Shown here one piece after another: positions 26,022-34,872 of a stretch of 64,000 nucleotides of DNA. The translations under genes and the position numbers were made by a program. Under the pieces are notes generated by a model that saw only the letters and a list, made by a program, of their open reading frames with translations, was not told the origin of the DNA and searched no databases. Position 1 is the first letter of the stretch, and each line of letters opens with the position of its first letter. The stretch comes from JAPPLB01 sp965204095. GTDB lineage: Bacteria > Acidobacteriota > Terriglobia > Bryobacterales > UBA6623. Location: NCBI GenBank assembly GCA_965204095.1, contig OZ241991.1:6014001-6078000 (forward strand), given 5' to 3'.

Positions 26022-27179
26022 ATGATGCGGAACAGACACCGGTTGTTGAATGCGTTGGTGTTGACGGTCTGTTTGGGACTTGCGGGTTGGACAGCGTCGT
26101 TCGCCCAGAGGTCGGGCCCGCTCACGCCTCGCGGCCCCAGGCGCGCCCCCGGGCCGACCGTGGCCAAGCCCGAGAAACCCGAGGAATTGCCGCCGATCCA
26201 AACCCGCCAGAGGCAGGAAGCGCCGCAAGACATGGCGCTGTTCACCACCGAGACGAACGTGGTCACCGTCGATGTGGCCGTCCTCGACGATCAGGGCCGC
26301 TTCATCCCGAAGATCCCGCAGGGCAACTTCATGGTGATGGAAGACGACGTACCGCAACAGATTCAGAGCTTCGGTGTGTCGCAGGCTCCGATGACGGTTG
26401 CTCTGTTGATCGAGTTCAATGCGAGGCACCAACGGTACTGGACGGAAACCTGGTACCAGACGTTGGCGGCCGCCTATGGGTTCACAGAAACATTACGGCC
26501 GGAAGACTGGGTGGCTGTGATCGCGTACGACCTGCGGCCGGAAATCCTCTCGGACTTCACAAGAGATCGCCGCAATACCTACCAGGCGTTGCAACGGCTT
26601 CGCACGACGGGATTCTCCGAGGCGAACCTGTTCGACGCACTCGCGGATACCTGCGAGCGCATGAAAGGCATCGAAGGCCGCAAATCCATCGTATTGATCT
26701 CGACCGGAGTGGATACCTTCAGCAAGCTGAACTACGGGCAAGCCCGCCGCATCGTGCAAGATGCCGGCGTAATTGTCTATCCGATCGGCATGATGCAGAT
26801 GATGCGGCAGTTGATGGACGCGTACGGCTATTTCAACGGACCCTGGGGCGGCGCGGCGCGGATGGACTACTTGCAGGCAGACAATCAGATGCGGACCTTC
26901 GCGGCCGAGTCGGGCGGAATGGCCTTCTTTCCGAGGTTTTACGGTGAGTTCCCGAACATCTTCCAGGCCATCCACTACTCGATGCGGAACCAATACACGC
27001 TCACCTATGTGCCCTCCAATCAGCAGAAGGACGGCAAGTGGAGGAAGATCAAGGTGCGGCTCATCGACCCCACGAACCCCAAGAACGACCTGCGCATGGT
27101 CGCCGGCAAGAAGAACAAGCGGGTGAAGTATCAGGTCGTGGCCCGCTCCGGCTACCGCGCCCCAAGGCCGGTTGAATAG
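26022..27179 (+). CDS. VWFA-related acidobacterial domain protein, non-canonical MIDAS
   Basis: A 385-residue secreted protein of the same family as the one at 21785. N-terminal signal peptide (GLAGWTASFAQ), Pro-rich linker, the opening TNVVTVDVAVLDDQGRFIPKIPQGNFMVMED, a VWA domain and the closing MRNQYTLTYVPSNQQKDGKWRKIKVRL. In the MIDAS position it has LIEFNARH instead of DxSxS, so metal binding may be lost. ATG codons at 26022 and 26025 both follow AAGGGGGAA. A CATAAT lies about 95 bases upstream. Confidence 0.88.
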   Translation: MMRNRHRLLNALVLTVCLGLAGWTASFAQRSGPLTPRGPRRAPGPTVAKPEKPEELPPIQTRQRQEAPQDMALFTTETNVVTVDVAVLDDQGRFIPKIPQGNFMVMEDDVPQQIQSFGVSQAPMTVALLIEFNARHQRYWTETWYQTLAAAYGFTETLRPEDWVAVIAYDLRPEILSDFTRDRRNTYQALQRLRTTGFSEANLFDALADTCERMKGIEGRKSIVLISTGVDTFSKLNYGQARRIVQDAGVIVYPIGMMQMMRQLMDAYGYFNGPWGGAARMDYLQADNQMRTFAAESGGMAFFPRFYGEFPNIFQAIHYSMRNQYTLTYVPSNQQKDGKWRKIKVRLIDPTNPKNDLRMVAGKKNKRVKYQVVARSGYRAPRPVE

Positions 27180-27417
27180 GTTACGGTTCCCACATCACAA
27201 GAGCAGGGGAACGTTCGATTCATTTACGCGAGGAATGTTTTTTTGTCATCGGAGCGCTCCGGTGTTTGTTCTGCCAAAGCGCAAGAATGTCGGGATGTCA
27301 AGTGGAAAATCTCCCTAGTTTCCAACAACATCGGGCTGCATTGACACTGATCTTGGGCTGCGCTACGCTTTGCGATTCTTGTTTTCTCGATAGTCCCTGA
27401 AACAATCGCAAGCTCTG

Positions 27418-27846
27418 ATGAAACGAACTCCTCCCTGTATTCTTCTGATTGATGACAACGAGCACGGGCTGTTGGCCCGCCAAACACTTCTTAAGCAACA
27501 GGGCTACGAAGTCGCCATAGCTTCATGCGGGCAAGACGGTTTGGCGAAATTTGCGAAGCAGAGTTTCGACGTGGTCGTAACTGACTACCGGATGCCGGAT
27601 TTGAACGGATCGGAGGTCATTGAAAAGATTCGCAGCCTCAACAAGGAAGTTCCCATTGTGATGCTGTCCGGTTATGTTGAAAAAATCGGGTTGACGGAGG
27701 AACAGATCGGCGCCGACCTTGTCCTCGCGAAGGGCCCCGAAGAAGATCGGGACTTGATGCGTGCGGTCCGGAGACTGGTCAAGAAGAAACCGCAGTCCGA
27801 ACAACCTCGTACGCACAAGGCCCGGCGGCGAAGGGCGGGCATCTGA
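27418..27846 (+). CDS. Response regulator, receiver domain only
   Basis: A 142-residue single receiver domain with acidic pair Asp12-Asp13, phosphoacceptor Asp56 (VVVTDYRMPD), Ser84 (VMLSG) and Lys105 (VLAKGPEE). A basic C-terminal tail (KARRRRAGI) has no output domain. It is probably part of a phosphorelay or acts by protein contact; no kinase is nearby. It ends 13 bp before the UPF0173 hydrolase and may be cotranscribed with it. 27180-27417 shows no gene. Confidence 0.93.
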   Translation: MKRTPPCILLIDDNEHGLLARQTLLKQQGYEVAIASCGQDGLAKFAKQSFDVVVTDYRMPDLNGSEVIEKIRSLNKEVPIVMLSGYVEKIGLTEEQIGADLVLAKGPEEDRDLMRAVRRLVKKKPQSEQPRTHKARRRRAGI

Positions 27847-27859
27847 ACCGGAGTCCCTC

Positions 27860-28564
27860 ATGTCTGGCACGAAGATTACCTGGCTGGGACATTCGACGGT
27901 GTCGATTGAGCTCTCCGACGGGAAGGTAATTCTGATCGATCCTTGGATTGAAGGGAACCCCTCCTACCCCGCAGGCCACCGGCTGCACAGGGTCGATCTG
28001 CTCCTCATCACGCACGGGCATGTAGACCACATCAACGACGCGGTCTCCGTTGCCAAGAAGTTCAAACCGACGACGGTGGCGATCTATGAGATCTGCCAAT
28101 GGCTCAGCGGCAAGGGGGTGGAAGACACAGCCCCGATGAACAAGGGCGGCAGCATTGATGTCGCTGGCGTGAGAGTGACAATGACTCACGCGCAACACAG
28201 CAGCATGATCGAGGACGGCGGCCAGATGATCTATGCCGGTGAAGCAGCCGGATACGTGGTCCGGCTGTCGGACGGACGTGCCTTGTATCATGCCGGGGAT
28301 ACCAATGTATTCAGCGACCTCCAGTTGATCCGCGATCTTCACAGGCCGCGTTTCGCGATGCTGCCGATTGGAGACCGCTTCACGATGGATCCAAGAGAAG
28401 CGGCGCTCGCCTGCCGGTTCTTGAACCCAACTCACGTCCTCCCGATTCACTGGGGAACGTTTCCACTTCTGACCGGCACGCCGGATCAATTGAAGGATCT
28501 GCTGAAAGATCAACCGGATGTCCAGGTCATCGAGACGAAGCCGGGCGACACGTTCGTGTGGTAG
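27860..28564 (+). CDS. UPF0173 metal-dependent hydrolase
   Basis: A 234-residue metallo-beta-lactamase-fold hydrolase of the UPF0173 (YtkL) family. The metal motif HGHVDH (residues 54-59), ITWLGHSTV, IDPWIEGNP, MTHAQHSS and GDTNVFSDL are typical. I start at the ATG at 27860; an upstream in-frame extension would overlap the receiver gene. Substrate unknown. Confidence 0.92.
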   Translation: MSGTKITWLGHSTVSIELSDGKVILIDPWIEGNPSYPAGHRLHRVDLLLITHGHVDHINDAVSVAKKFKPTTVAIYEICQWLSGKGVEDTAPMNKGGSIDVAGVRVTMTHAQHSSMIEDGGQMIYAGEAAGYVVRLSDGRALYHAGDTNVFSDLQLIRDLHRPRFAMLPIGDRFTMDPREAALACRFLNPTHVLPIHWGTFPLLTGTPDQLKDLLKDQPDVQVIETKPGDTFVW

Positions 28565-28569
28565 AGCGT

Positions 28570-28606
28570 TAACCTACTTTTTCGACAAGTGGTGGGAAAA
28601 AGCAGG
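28570..28606. terminator. Short hairpin resembling a pair of family A ends
   Basis: TAACCTACTTTTTC is followed after a short loop by GGGAAAAAGCAGGTC, so the region folds as CCTACTTTTTC against GAAAAAGCAGG. It looks like two family A termini with the centre deleted, and sits 6 bases after the UPF0173 stop where a transcript terminator is expected. Dual nature is inference. Confidence 0.45.
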
Positions 28607-28653
28607 TCAGTTCGGAACTGCGCCTCGAGACACCGCAGCCTCCTTCGCACACG

Positions 28654-29400
28654 TCAGATGCGATTGATGAGAGTCGCGAAATAGGCAGCGCCGAAACCGT
28701 TGTCAATGTTCACGACCGTGACGTTGCTGGCGCAGCTATTGAGCATCCCCAGCAGTGCGGCGAGGCCGTTGAAGCTTGCGCCGTAGCCCACGCTGGTCGG
28801 CACGGCGATCACGGGCACTGCAACGAGCCCGCCCACGGCGCTTGGCAGGGCGCCTTCCATGCCGGCGCAACAGATGATGACCCGCGCTGTTTCCAGCCTT
28901 TCTCGGTTCGAGAGAAGCCTGTGGATGCCGGCAACTCCGACATCGTAGATGGTCTCCACTTCATTGGACATGACCTCGGCCGTGACTCTTGCTTCTTCGG
29001 CAACCGGGATGTCGCTCGTTCCGGCGCAAACGACGGCAATCTTGCTCTTGCCGATGATGTTGCGGTCGCGCCAGACGCGAATCGCTCCCGAGCGTGGCAT
29101 GTACTCCGCCGACGATTCAAGGTCCCGGATCGCCTCGGCCATCTCTTCGCTCGCTCGCGTCACCAACAGGTTCGGTGAGCGCTCCAGAAGCTTCGCGGCG
29201 ATCCCTCGAACCTCGTCCACGGTTTTACCGCGACCGAGGACAACCTCCGGCATGCCATGCCGCAGAGCGCGATGGTGATCGACTTTGGCGAATCCCAGAT
29301 CCTCGAAAGGCATGTGCCGGAGACGATCCAGTGCGTCGGCCGTATCGCAGGAGCCGGCGGCTACTTCTTCGAGAAGGTCTTTCAGTTTTTGCTCATTCAT
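28654..29400 (-). CDS. larB: Nickel pincer cofactor biosynthesis protein LarB
   Basis: A 248-residue LarB. Conserved segments include ALRHGMPEVVLGRGKTVDEV, AVVCAGTSDIPVAEEARVTAE, VAGIHRLL and CCAGMEGALPSAVGGL. LarB carboxylates nicotinic acid adenine dinucleotide at C5 and releases AMP, the first step toward the nickel pincer nucleotide of lactate racemase-like enzymes. Start at the ATG at 29400; a longer in-frame start adds an unlike leader. larC, larE and a LarA are not in the window. Confidence 0.9.
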   Translation of the reverse strand: MNEQKLKDLLEEVAAGSCDTADALDRLRHMPFEDLGFAKVDHHRALRHGMPEVVLGRGKTVDEVRGIAAKLLERSPNLLVTRASEEMAEAIRDLESSAEYMPRSGAIRVWRDRNIIGKSKIAVVCAGTSDIPVAEEARVTAEVMSNEVETIYDVGVAGIHRLLSNRERLETARVIICCAGMEGALPSAVGGLVAVPVIAVPTSVGYGASFNGLAALLGMLNSCASNVTVVNIDNGFGAAYFATLINRI

Positions 29401-29515
29401 GTATTCGGAGCATAGCCGGTTTGGAACATGTCTGCCAATGGGGTATCGGAGCAACACGACAAGGGGGCCGGCCTTGGGGCAGCATCATGCATGGGGAGAA
29501 ACGAAACGCTTCAGG

Positions 29516-30010
29516 TTAGAACCGGATGCGGTCACCTACTTGCAGCTGGTGGGCTGCTGCCTGACCGCCCGCGAGTTCCAGCACGTATTGGGACTTAACA
29601 GAGCCTCCGTAGTTGGGGCAGTCGGAAGGGTTTGTCGAGCCACAGGGAGGAGTGTCGGCCGAGATTTCGACGATCACGCCTTCAGGGTCCATCCATATGA
29701 TGTCGAGCGGGATGAGGGTTTGGAACATCCAGAAAGTGTGCTCCTTGTAAGTGGAGAAGTTGAAGAGCATGCCTCGGTCGGCCGCAAGTTCACGGCGAAA
29801 CATGAGGCCTCGTTGTTGCTCGGGCGCACTGCTCACTACCTCGGCGCGAATCACTGCGCCGTCCGGCAGAGTGATTGAAACGCCGTCTGCGCTCGGGCTC
29901 GCCGCCGACGGGGAGTCCGAACAACTCGAGAAGCCACCGGCCGCGACCAGGAGCACCGCCACGATGGTCACGACGGCCTGTCGCTCATCAATAACCAGCT
30001 TCGATTTCAT
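29516..30010 (-). CDS. DUF192 lipoprotein
   Basis: A 164-residue DUF192 protein. A lipoprotein signal ends at GGFSSC (Cys30). The domain shows RGLMFRRELAADRGMLFNFSTYKEHTFWMFQTLIPLDIIWMD and a closing NYGGSVKSQYVLELAGGQAAAHQLQVGDRI, with the conserved Met/Phe/Trp positions. Function unknown. An in-frame GTG at 30016 is an alternative start. The stop TAA reads TTCTAACCTGAAG, like a decayed family A terminus. Confidence 0.88.
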   Translation of the reverse strand: MKSKLVIDERQAVVTIVAVLLVAAGGFSSCSDSPSAASPSADGVSITLPDGAVIRAEVVSSAPEQQRGLMFRRELAADRGMLFNFSTYKEHTFWMFQTLIPLDIIWMDPEGVIVEISADTPPCGSTNPSDCPNYGGSVKSQYVLELAGGQAAAHQLQVGDRIRF

Positions 30011-30069
30011 GACCACAGCCCATCAGGCCCGAGTCGGAGCCGCGATGTGTTTTTTGAAAAAATGCAATC

Positions 30070-32388
30070 TTACGGCAACGCAAACACATAGAGCACGCTC
30101 TCCGCCGCAATGGCGACATGCTGCCGCCCATCCACTGCATACGACATCGCCGAACTCCGATAGGCCGACCCCAACTGACGGCTCCAGAGAAGCCTGCCGT
30201 TTTCGGCGTCGAGTGCAACGAAGTACCCCCGGTAGGTTCCCCCGAAAACCAATCCGCCTTTCGTCGCTAATACTCCGATCGTCGGCATCGCCTCGATCAG
30301 GTCAAACCGCCAGCGGATATCCCCCGTCAGCGGATCCATTGCGGCGATCGCGCCCGGTTGCGACTCACCTGGATCGAGCTGTTGCCCGGTGCCGGTGTAC
30401 GGACGCCCCGCGATCGGCGGCTTGGTCATGCTCGTGTAGGTGGCGCAGGCGTCACGCATCAGCAGGTAGAACAACCCCGTATCGGGACTGAACGACGGCG
30501 CCGACCAATTCGTGCCGCCCCACGCATCCGGGCACACGCGGTTCCCCTCTTCGGTAGGGTCCGTATTCGGAATCACGATGGGCCGTCCCTTCGCATCCAG
30601 GCCGTCCGCCCACGTCTGATGAACGTAGGCGCGACCCAGCAGGAACTCGCCCGTCTCGCGGTCCAACACGTAATAAAATCCGTTGCGGTTGGCCTGGATC
30701 AACAGTTTCCTTTGACGGCCTTTGAACTCGGCATCAATCAGCACGGGATCCTGGTTTGAATCCCAGTCGTGCGTATCGTGCGGCGTGTGCTGGAAGTACC
30801 ACTTCAACCGGCCGGTCTCCGGATCGAGTGCAACGACCGAGTCCGTATACAAGTTATCGCCCTCGCGAACCGTCCCGTCATAGTCCGGTGCCGGATTTCC
30901 TGTCGTCCAGTAGAGCAGGTTGAGGTCCGGATCATACGTTCCCGTCAGCCAGGTCGGCCCGCCGCCGAACTCCGCCGAGTTCCCCGCCCAAGTTTCGCGG
31001 GCCGGATCGCCCTCCTGCGGGATCGCCCAGAACCGCCAAAGCTTCTCACCCGTTGCCGCATCGAAGGCATCAAGAAACCCGTTGAGTCCGCACTCGCCCG
31101 ATGTCACGCCCACAAAGATCTTTCCATCCACCGCCAGCGGCGCGAGTGTTATCGAGTAACCCTTCTTGTAGTCATCCACGGCGACGTCCCAGATCACGTT
31201 GCCCGTCTTCGCATCGAGCGCGACCAGCCGCGTGTCGAGCGTCGCCATGTACAGACGGTCGCCGAGAATCGCGAATCCGCGATTCGTCATCACCGTGCAG
31301 AAGCTGTGAATGTCATCGGGGACCGGACGCCGGTAGCGCCAGATCACGCGGCCTGTCCGGGCATCGAGAGCGGACGCGTCATTTTTCGGCCCGGTGATGA
31401 ACATCAGCCCGTCGACAACGATCGGTGACGTCTCGACCGTTCCGCCGCCGAACTGATGTGTCCAGGCCAACCGAAGGTCGTTCACGTTCGCTGTTGTGAT
31501 TTCATGCAACCCGCTGTAATGCCTGCCGGATAGATCGCCCCAGTAGGTCAGCCAATTCTCCGGTTCCAAATGGGCCTTGCGCAACCGCTCCGAGGTCACG
31601 TTCAGATCCGCTGCCGGTTTCCAGTAGGCCTTGGCCATGGCGCCGGCCTCCGGCGGGGACTTGAGGAGGAAAGCGCTTACATCTTCCACCTGCGACGCAC
31701 TCAGTGCAGGCTTCGGCATCAGCGATTGCTCCACATGCCTCACCCGCACTGCATCCTTCTTCAAGAGCATGTGCAGGCGTTCTTGACGATCCATGAACTG
31801 AACAGAGAAGGTATCCTCATTCCGTCGGCTCCCCTCGACGATCCGGCCGTCCGGGAACTCGACTTCAATCGTCTCGAACCCCGGCCGCAGACTCTCACTG
31901 GGGTCCGTGATCGCCTTGCGCAATTCGCTCAGCTTCTTCTCGTCGCGGATTTTTGTCAGGTCCGGCCCCAGGCGCCCCCCATGTCCGCTGAAGAAATGAC
32001 AGCCTGTGCAGCCTCCGGCTCCGAAAAAGATCTCGCGCCCCTCTGATGGGTCTCCCGTGACCGGCTCCTGCTCTACCTCCGACAACGTTCTTAGGAAAGC
32101 AATGATGTCCAATGCGGCTTCTTCCGACATCTCCGTCGAGGGCATCTGCGTACCGGGAATCCCTTGCCGGATATTCAGCTTCAACTCCATATCCGATCCG
32201 CCCCAGCGCCACTGGCCTGTTGTGAGATCCGACCCTCGTCCCCCTTTGGCGTTCTCGCCATGACACGCGGCGCACTTCTCCGCGAACAGCTCACGTCCGC
32301 GCTCGATCTGCAACTCGTCCGCCCGAATCGGAGAGATCGCCGCTGTCGAAATCGTAATCAAGGCCAACCCAAAGAAACGATCGATCAT
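30070..32388 (-). CDS. PQQ-dependent dehydrogenase with N-terminal cytochrome c domains
   Basis: A 772-residue periplasmic quinoprotein. After a signal peptide come two c-type haem domains (CAACH, then CTGCH about 90 residues on), then an eight-bladed propeller with tryptophan docking repeats (LDARTGRVIWRYR, LDAKTGNVIWDV, FDAATGEKLWRFW, LDPETGRLKWYF, LDRETGEFLLG). The catalytic region is HTPHDTHDWDSNQDP. The residue two after the catalytic Asp is Asn, not the Asp of lanthanide enzymes. Likely substrate an alcohol or similar, with electrons passed to the fused haems. The haem-first order is less common than C-terminal fusions. The ATG at 32388 follows GAGGGA; downstream of the aminotransferase by 29 bases. 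Confidence 0.9.
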   Translation of the reverse strand: MIDRFFGLALITISTAAISPIRADELQIERGRELFAEKCAACHGENAKGGRGSDLTTGQWRWGGSDMELKLNIRQGIPGTQMPSTEMSEEAALDIIAFLRTLSEVEQEPVTGDPSEGREIFFGAGGCTGCHFFSGHGGRLGPDLTKIRDEKKLSELRKAITDPSESLRPGFETIEVEFPDGRIVEGSRRNEDTFSVQFMDRQERLHMLLKKDAVRVRHVEQSLMPKPALSASQVEDVSAFLLKSPPEAGAMAKAYWKPAADLNVTSERLRKAHLEPENWLTYWGDLSGRHYSGLHEITTANVNDLRLAWTHQFGGGTVETSPIVVDGLMFITGPKNDASALDARTGRVIWRYRRPVPDDIHSFCTVMTNRGFAILGDRLYMATLDTRLVALDAKTGNVIWDVAVDDYKKGYSITLAPLAVDGKIFVGVTSGECGLNGFLDAFDAATGEKLWRFWAIPQEGDPARETWAGNSAEFGGGPTWLTGTYDPDLNLLYWTTGNPAPDYDGTVREGDNLYTDSVVALDPETGRLKWYFQHTPHDTHDWDSNQDPVLIDAEFKGRQRKLLIQANRNGFYYVLDRETGEFLLGRAYVHQTWADGLDAKGRPIVIPNTDPTEEGNRVCPDAWGGTNWSAPSFSPDTGLFYLLMRDACATYTSMTKPPIAGRPYTGTGQQLDPGESQPGAIAAMDPLTGDIRWRFDLIEAMPTIGVLATKGGLVFGGTYRGYFVALDAENGRLLWSRQLGSAYRSSAMSYAVDGRQHVAIAAESVLYVFALP

Positions 32389-32417
32389 TCGCATATCCCT
32401 CACTTAACCGGCGGCAC

Positions 32418-33761
32418 TCAGCCCAATACTGCTTCGACCGAATCTTTGAGTGCATTGGCAATCCGGTCCAGTTGATCCCGGGTCGTAACGATCGGGGGCG
32501 CCAGACAATAAACATCTCCCCGCAGCCTGCTGAACACTCCTCTCTTCTGTGTCTCCGCGTGGACCCGCGCCCCAATCTTGTCGGTCGCCGGAAACTCTTC
32601 CTTCGTCAATCGATCTTTGACCAACTCGACCGCGCACATCAGGCCCTTGCCCCGTACTTCACCCACGTACGGATGGTCCCCCAATGCCTGTTCCAGACAG
32701 CGCAACAGGTATTCACCCTTCTCCGCCGCCAGCCGCGGGAACCCTTCCTCTTCGATGATCCTTAGATTCCGCAGCGCCACTGCGCAACCCACCGGGTGCG
32801 AGCTGTATGTGAATGCGTGCATCCAGGGCGATGGACTCTCGTCGAGTGTGCTGGCTATCTCGTCGTTGACGCCGACCCCGCCGAACGGGAAATAGCCGGA
32901 TGTGATCGCCTTTGCAAACTGCATCAAATCCGGCTCGACACCCCAGTGGTCCAGCGCGAACAGCTTGCCCGTTCGTCCGAACCCCGTGATCACCTCGTCT
33001 GCCGCGAACAGCACCTCGTACTGATCGCAAATCTGTCGAATCCGCCTGAAGTAGTCATCCTGAGGGACGAGGACCCCGCCGGCGCCCTGTACCGGCTCGG
33101 CGAGAAACATCGCCACGGTATCCGCGCCCTCGTGCAGAATCGCACGCTCGAGCTCGTTCGCAGCGGCAATGCCTTGACTCACTCCGTCCGCCGCCTCGTA
33201 TCGATAAGGATACGGCGACGGGATATGGATAAAGCCCGGCACTCGCGGCTCGAACAGCGGCCAATAACCCTTGATTCCCGTGGCGCTCATCGCTGCCAGC
33301 GTAACGCCGTGATAGGCCCACTGCCTCGAGATGACCTTCGTCTTCGCCGGCTGACCACGCAGCTTCCAGTACGACCGTGCGACTTTGATGCTCGTTTCCG
33401 TCGCCTCGCCCCCGCCCGACGTGAAGAAGAAGCGATTGATCGACGGGTATGTGATCGATGCCAGCTTCTCCGCGAGTTCGATGGCTCGCGGATTCGAACT
33501 GCCGGCGTACCCTGAACAGTAGCCGAGCTGTTTCATCTGTTCCGCTGCGGCTTCGGCCAGCTCGCTGCGGCCATGTCCGGCGACAACGTTCCACAGCCCC
33601 GCCAGCGCGTCGATGAATTCCTTGCCGTCCGCATCGAACAGAATGGCTCCTTCGCCGCCGACCCAAACATGCCCGCCCTCGTGCGTCGGGCGACTATGCA
33701 AGGGATGAATGAGATGAGCGAGGTCTCGCTCGATGAATTCCGGTTTCGTCGCCGTCGACAT
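32418..33761 (-). CDS. Class III aminotransferase
   Basis: A 447-residue PLP-dependent omega-aminotransferase. Cofactor-binding motifs: SGGGEATETSIKVARSYWK, FAADEVITGFGRTGK and the Schiff-base lysine in FAKAITSGYFPFGG. Closest types are aspartate/beta-alanine:pyruvate and putrescine-like transaminases, but the amino donor is not determined. It is followed after 29 bases by the PQQ dehydrogenase, so oxidation of an amino alcohol or diamine through both enzymes is possible. Start at ATG 33761; a TTG one codon upstream is less likely. Confidence 0.92.
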   Translation of the reverse strand: MSTATKPEFIERDLAHLIHPLHSRPTHEGGHVWVGGEGAILFDADGKEFIDALAGLWNVVAGHGRSELAEAAAEQMKQLGYCSGYAGSSNPRAIELAEKLASITYPSINRFFFTSGGGEATETSIKVARSYWKLRGQPAKTKVISRQWAYHGVTLAAMSATGIKGYWPLFEPRVPGFIHIPSPYPYRYEAADGVSQGIAAANELERAILHEGADTVAMFLAEPVQGAGGVLVPQDDYFRRIRQICDQYEVLFAADEVITGFGRTGKLFALDHWGVEPDLMQFAKAITSGYFPFGGVGVNDEIASTLDESPSPWMHAFTYSSHPVGCAVALRNLRIIEEEGFPRLAAEKGEYLLRCLEQALGDHPYVGEVRGKGLMCAVELVKDRLTKEEFPATDKIGARVHAETQKRGVFSRLRGDVYCLAPPIVTTRDQLDRIANALKDSVEAVLG

Positions 33762-33914
33762 CAAAAACCTCGATTCGACTAATCAGTCTGTGTGTTGTGG
33801 TCCGATGCGAAAAACAGTGGCGCTGTGGCGCTGCTGAATGTTCTACTCCCGTTTGAGACAAGAAAGACCAGAAAAGTCGCGGGGGGTTGTCTCGCCTCGT
33901 ATCGTCAAGCCCTT

Positions 33915-34193
33915 TTATAATTTATCTTTGGCTTTCCGGATGAGGCTGGGGACTTCTTCCGGCTGCACTCGGATGTGCTCGGAAGCCCGAAAGGTGCGTC
34001 CCTCACTGAGCATTCGGACAACCGCGATGACCGCCTTCGGATCGCCGTCAAAGAAAGCTAGATCATCCCCGAGTTCTTCGGCGATTCGTTCCAGAACGGC
34101 GGAGGAAGGCCGGCGCAGCGTCCAGAAGCGGTTGAGCCAAATGCCGTCTCCTCGGCCTAAAGTTCGTTTCAGAGTTCCTGTTTTCGCTATCAT
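33915..34193 (-). CDS. Hypothetical small protein
   Basis: A 92-residue reading frame starting MIAKTGTLKRTLGRGDGIWL with a helix-rich, acidic middle (ERIAEELGDDLAFFDGDPKAVIAVVRML) and a basic end (RKAKDKL). Composition and codon pattern look genuine, and the frame lies in the 560-bp gap between aminotransferase and P460 genes. No family recognised. An earlier in-frame start at 34229 is possible. Confidence 0.5.
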   Translation of the reverse strand: MIAKTGTLKRTLGRGDGIWLNRFWTLRRPSSAVLERIAEELGDDLAFFDGDPKAVIAVVRMLSEGRTFRASEHIRVQPEEVPSLIRKAKDKL

Positions 34194-34326
34194 CCGATTC
34201 TTTTCGTGCGTGAGGCAGTGGGACTCCACGCATCTTGGTTCGTTCAGGCCGGAGAACCCGTCGCAGTCCAGTATACCTGCCAGGATCTTCGGAGAGGGTC
34301 AGTTTCTGTTGCAGGGAGTGTCGTCG

Positions 34327-34872
34327 ATGCCCAATCACGTACTGGCGTTGCTGTTTGTGTTGTGCTTGATCGCCGTGCCCCCCGCGTCCGCTCAGGACGT
34401 GGAACCGCGCTTCACCGAGAACAATCTGCTGTTGCGTCCGCAAGGCTACCGCGAGTGGATCTTCATCGGCGCTACGCTCGGTATGAGCTACGAGCCGAGT
34501 GCGGAGAAGCGTCAACACCCGAAGTTCCATAACCTTTACATCAACCCGTCGTCTTACCGGGAGTACAGGAAAACGGGCCGCTTCCCTGATCGCACGATTA
34601 TCGCGATGGAGGTGCTGACTGCCGGCTCGCGCGAGTCGATCAACCAGCAGGGGCACTTCCAGGATAAGTCTCTCGGTGTCGAAGCCGCTGTGAAAGACAC
34701 ATCGCGGTTCGAAGAGGGCTGGGCCTACTTCAACTTCATCGACGAGGACGGTTCCGCCAAAGACAGCGCTGAGGCATACCCCAAGGAGCGTTGCTGGTCA
34801 TGCCACAACGAGCACGCCGCTACGGACAACGTTTTTACGCAGTTCTATCCGGTTCTCCGCCGCGGGCCGTAG
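34327..34872 (+). CDS. Cytochrome P460 family protein
   Basis: A 181-residue secreted protein with a signal peptide (LIAVPPASAQ), then the P460 fold: LRPQGYREWIFIGATLGMSYEP, KFHNLYINPSSYREYRKTGRFPD and a C-terminal haem motif CWSCHNEHA. In cytochromes P460 a lysine cross-links to the haem; candidate lysines exist but cannot be assigned by eye. The family oxidises hydroxylamine or related nitrogen compounds, though many members have other roles. GGGAG precedes the ATG. It ends flush against the convergent DUF1501 gene. Confidence 0.88.
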   Translation: MPNHVLALLFVLCLIAVPPASAQDVEPRFTENNLLLRPQGYREWIFIGATLGMSYEPSAEKRQHPKFHNLYINPSSYREYRKTGRFPDRTIIAMEVLTAGSRESINQQGHFQDKSLGVEAAVKDTSRFEEGWAYFNFIDEDGSAKDSAEAYPKERCWSCHNEHAATDNVFTQFYPVLRRGP

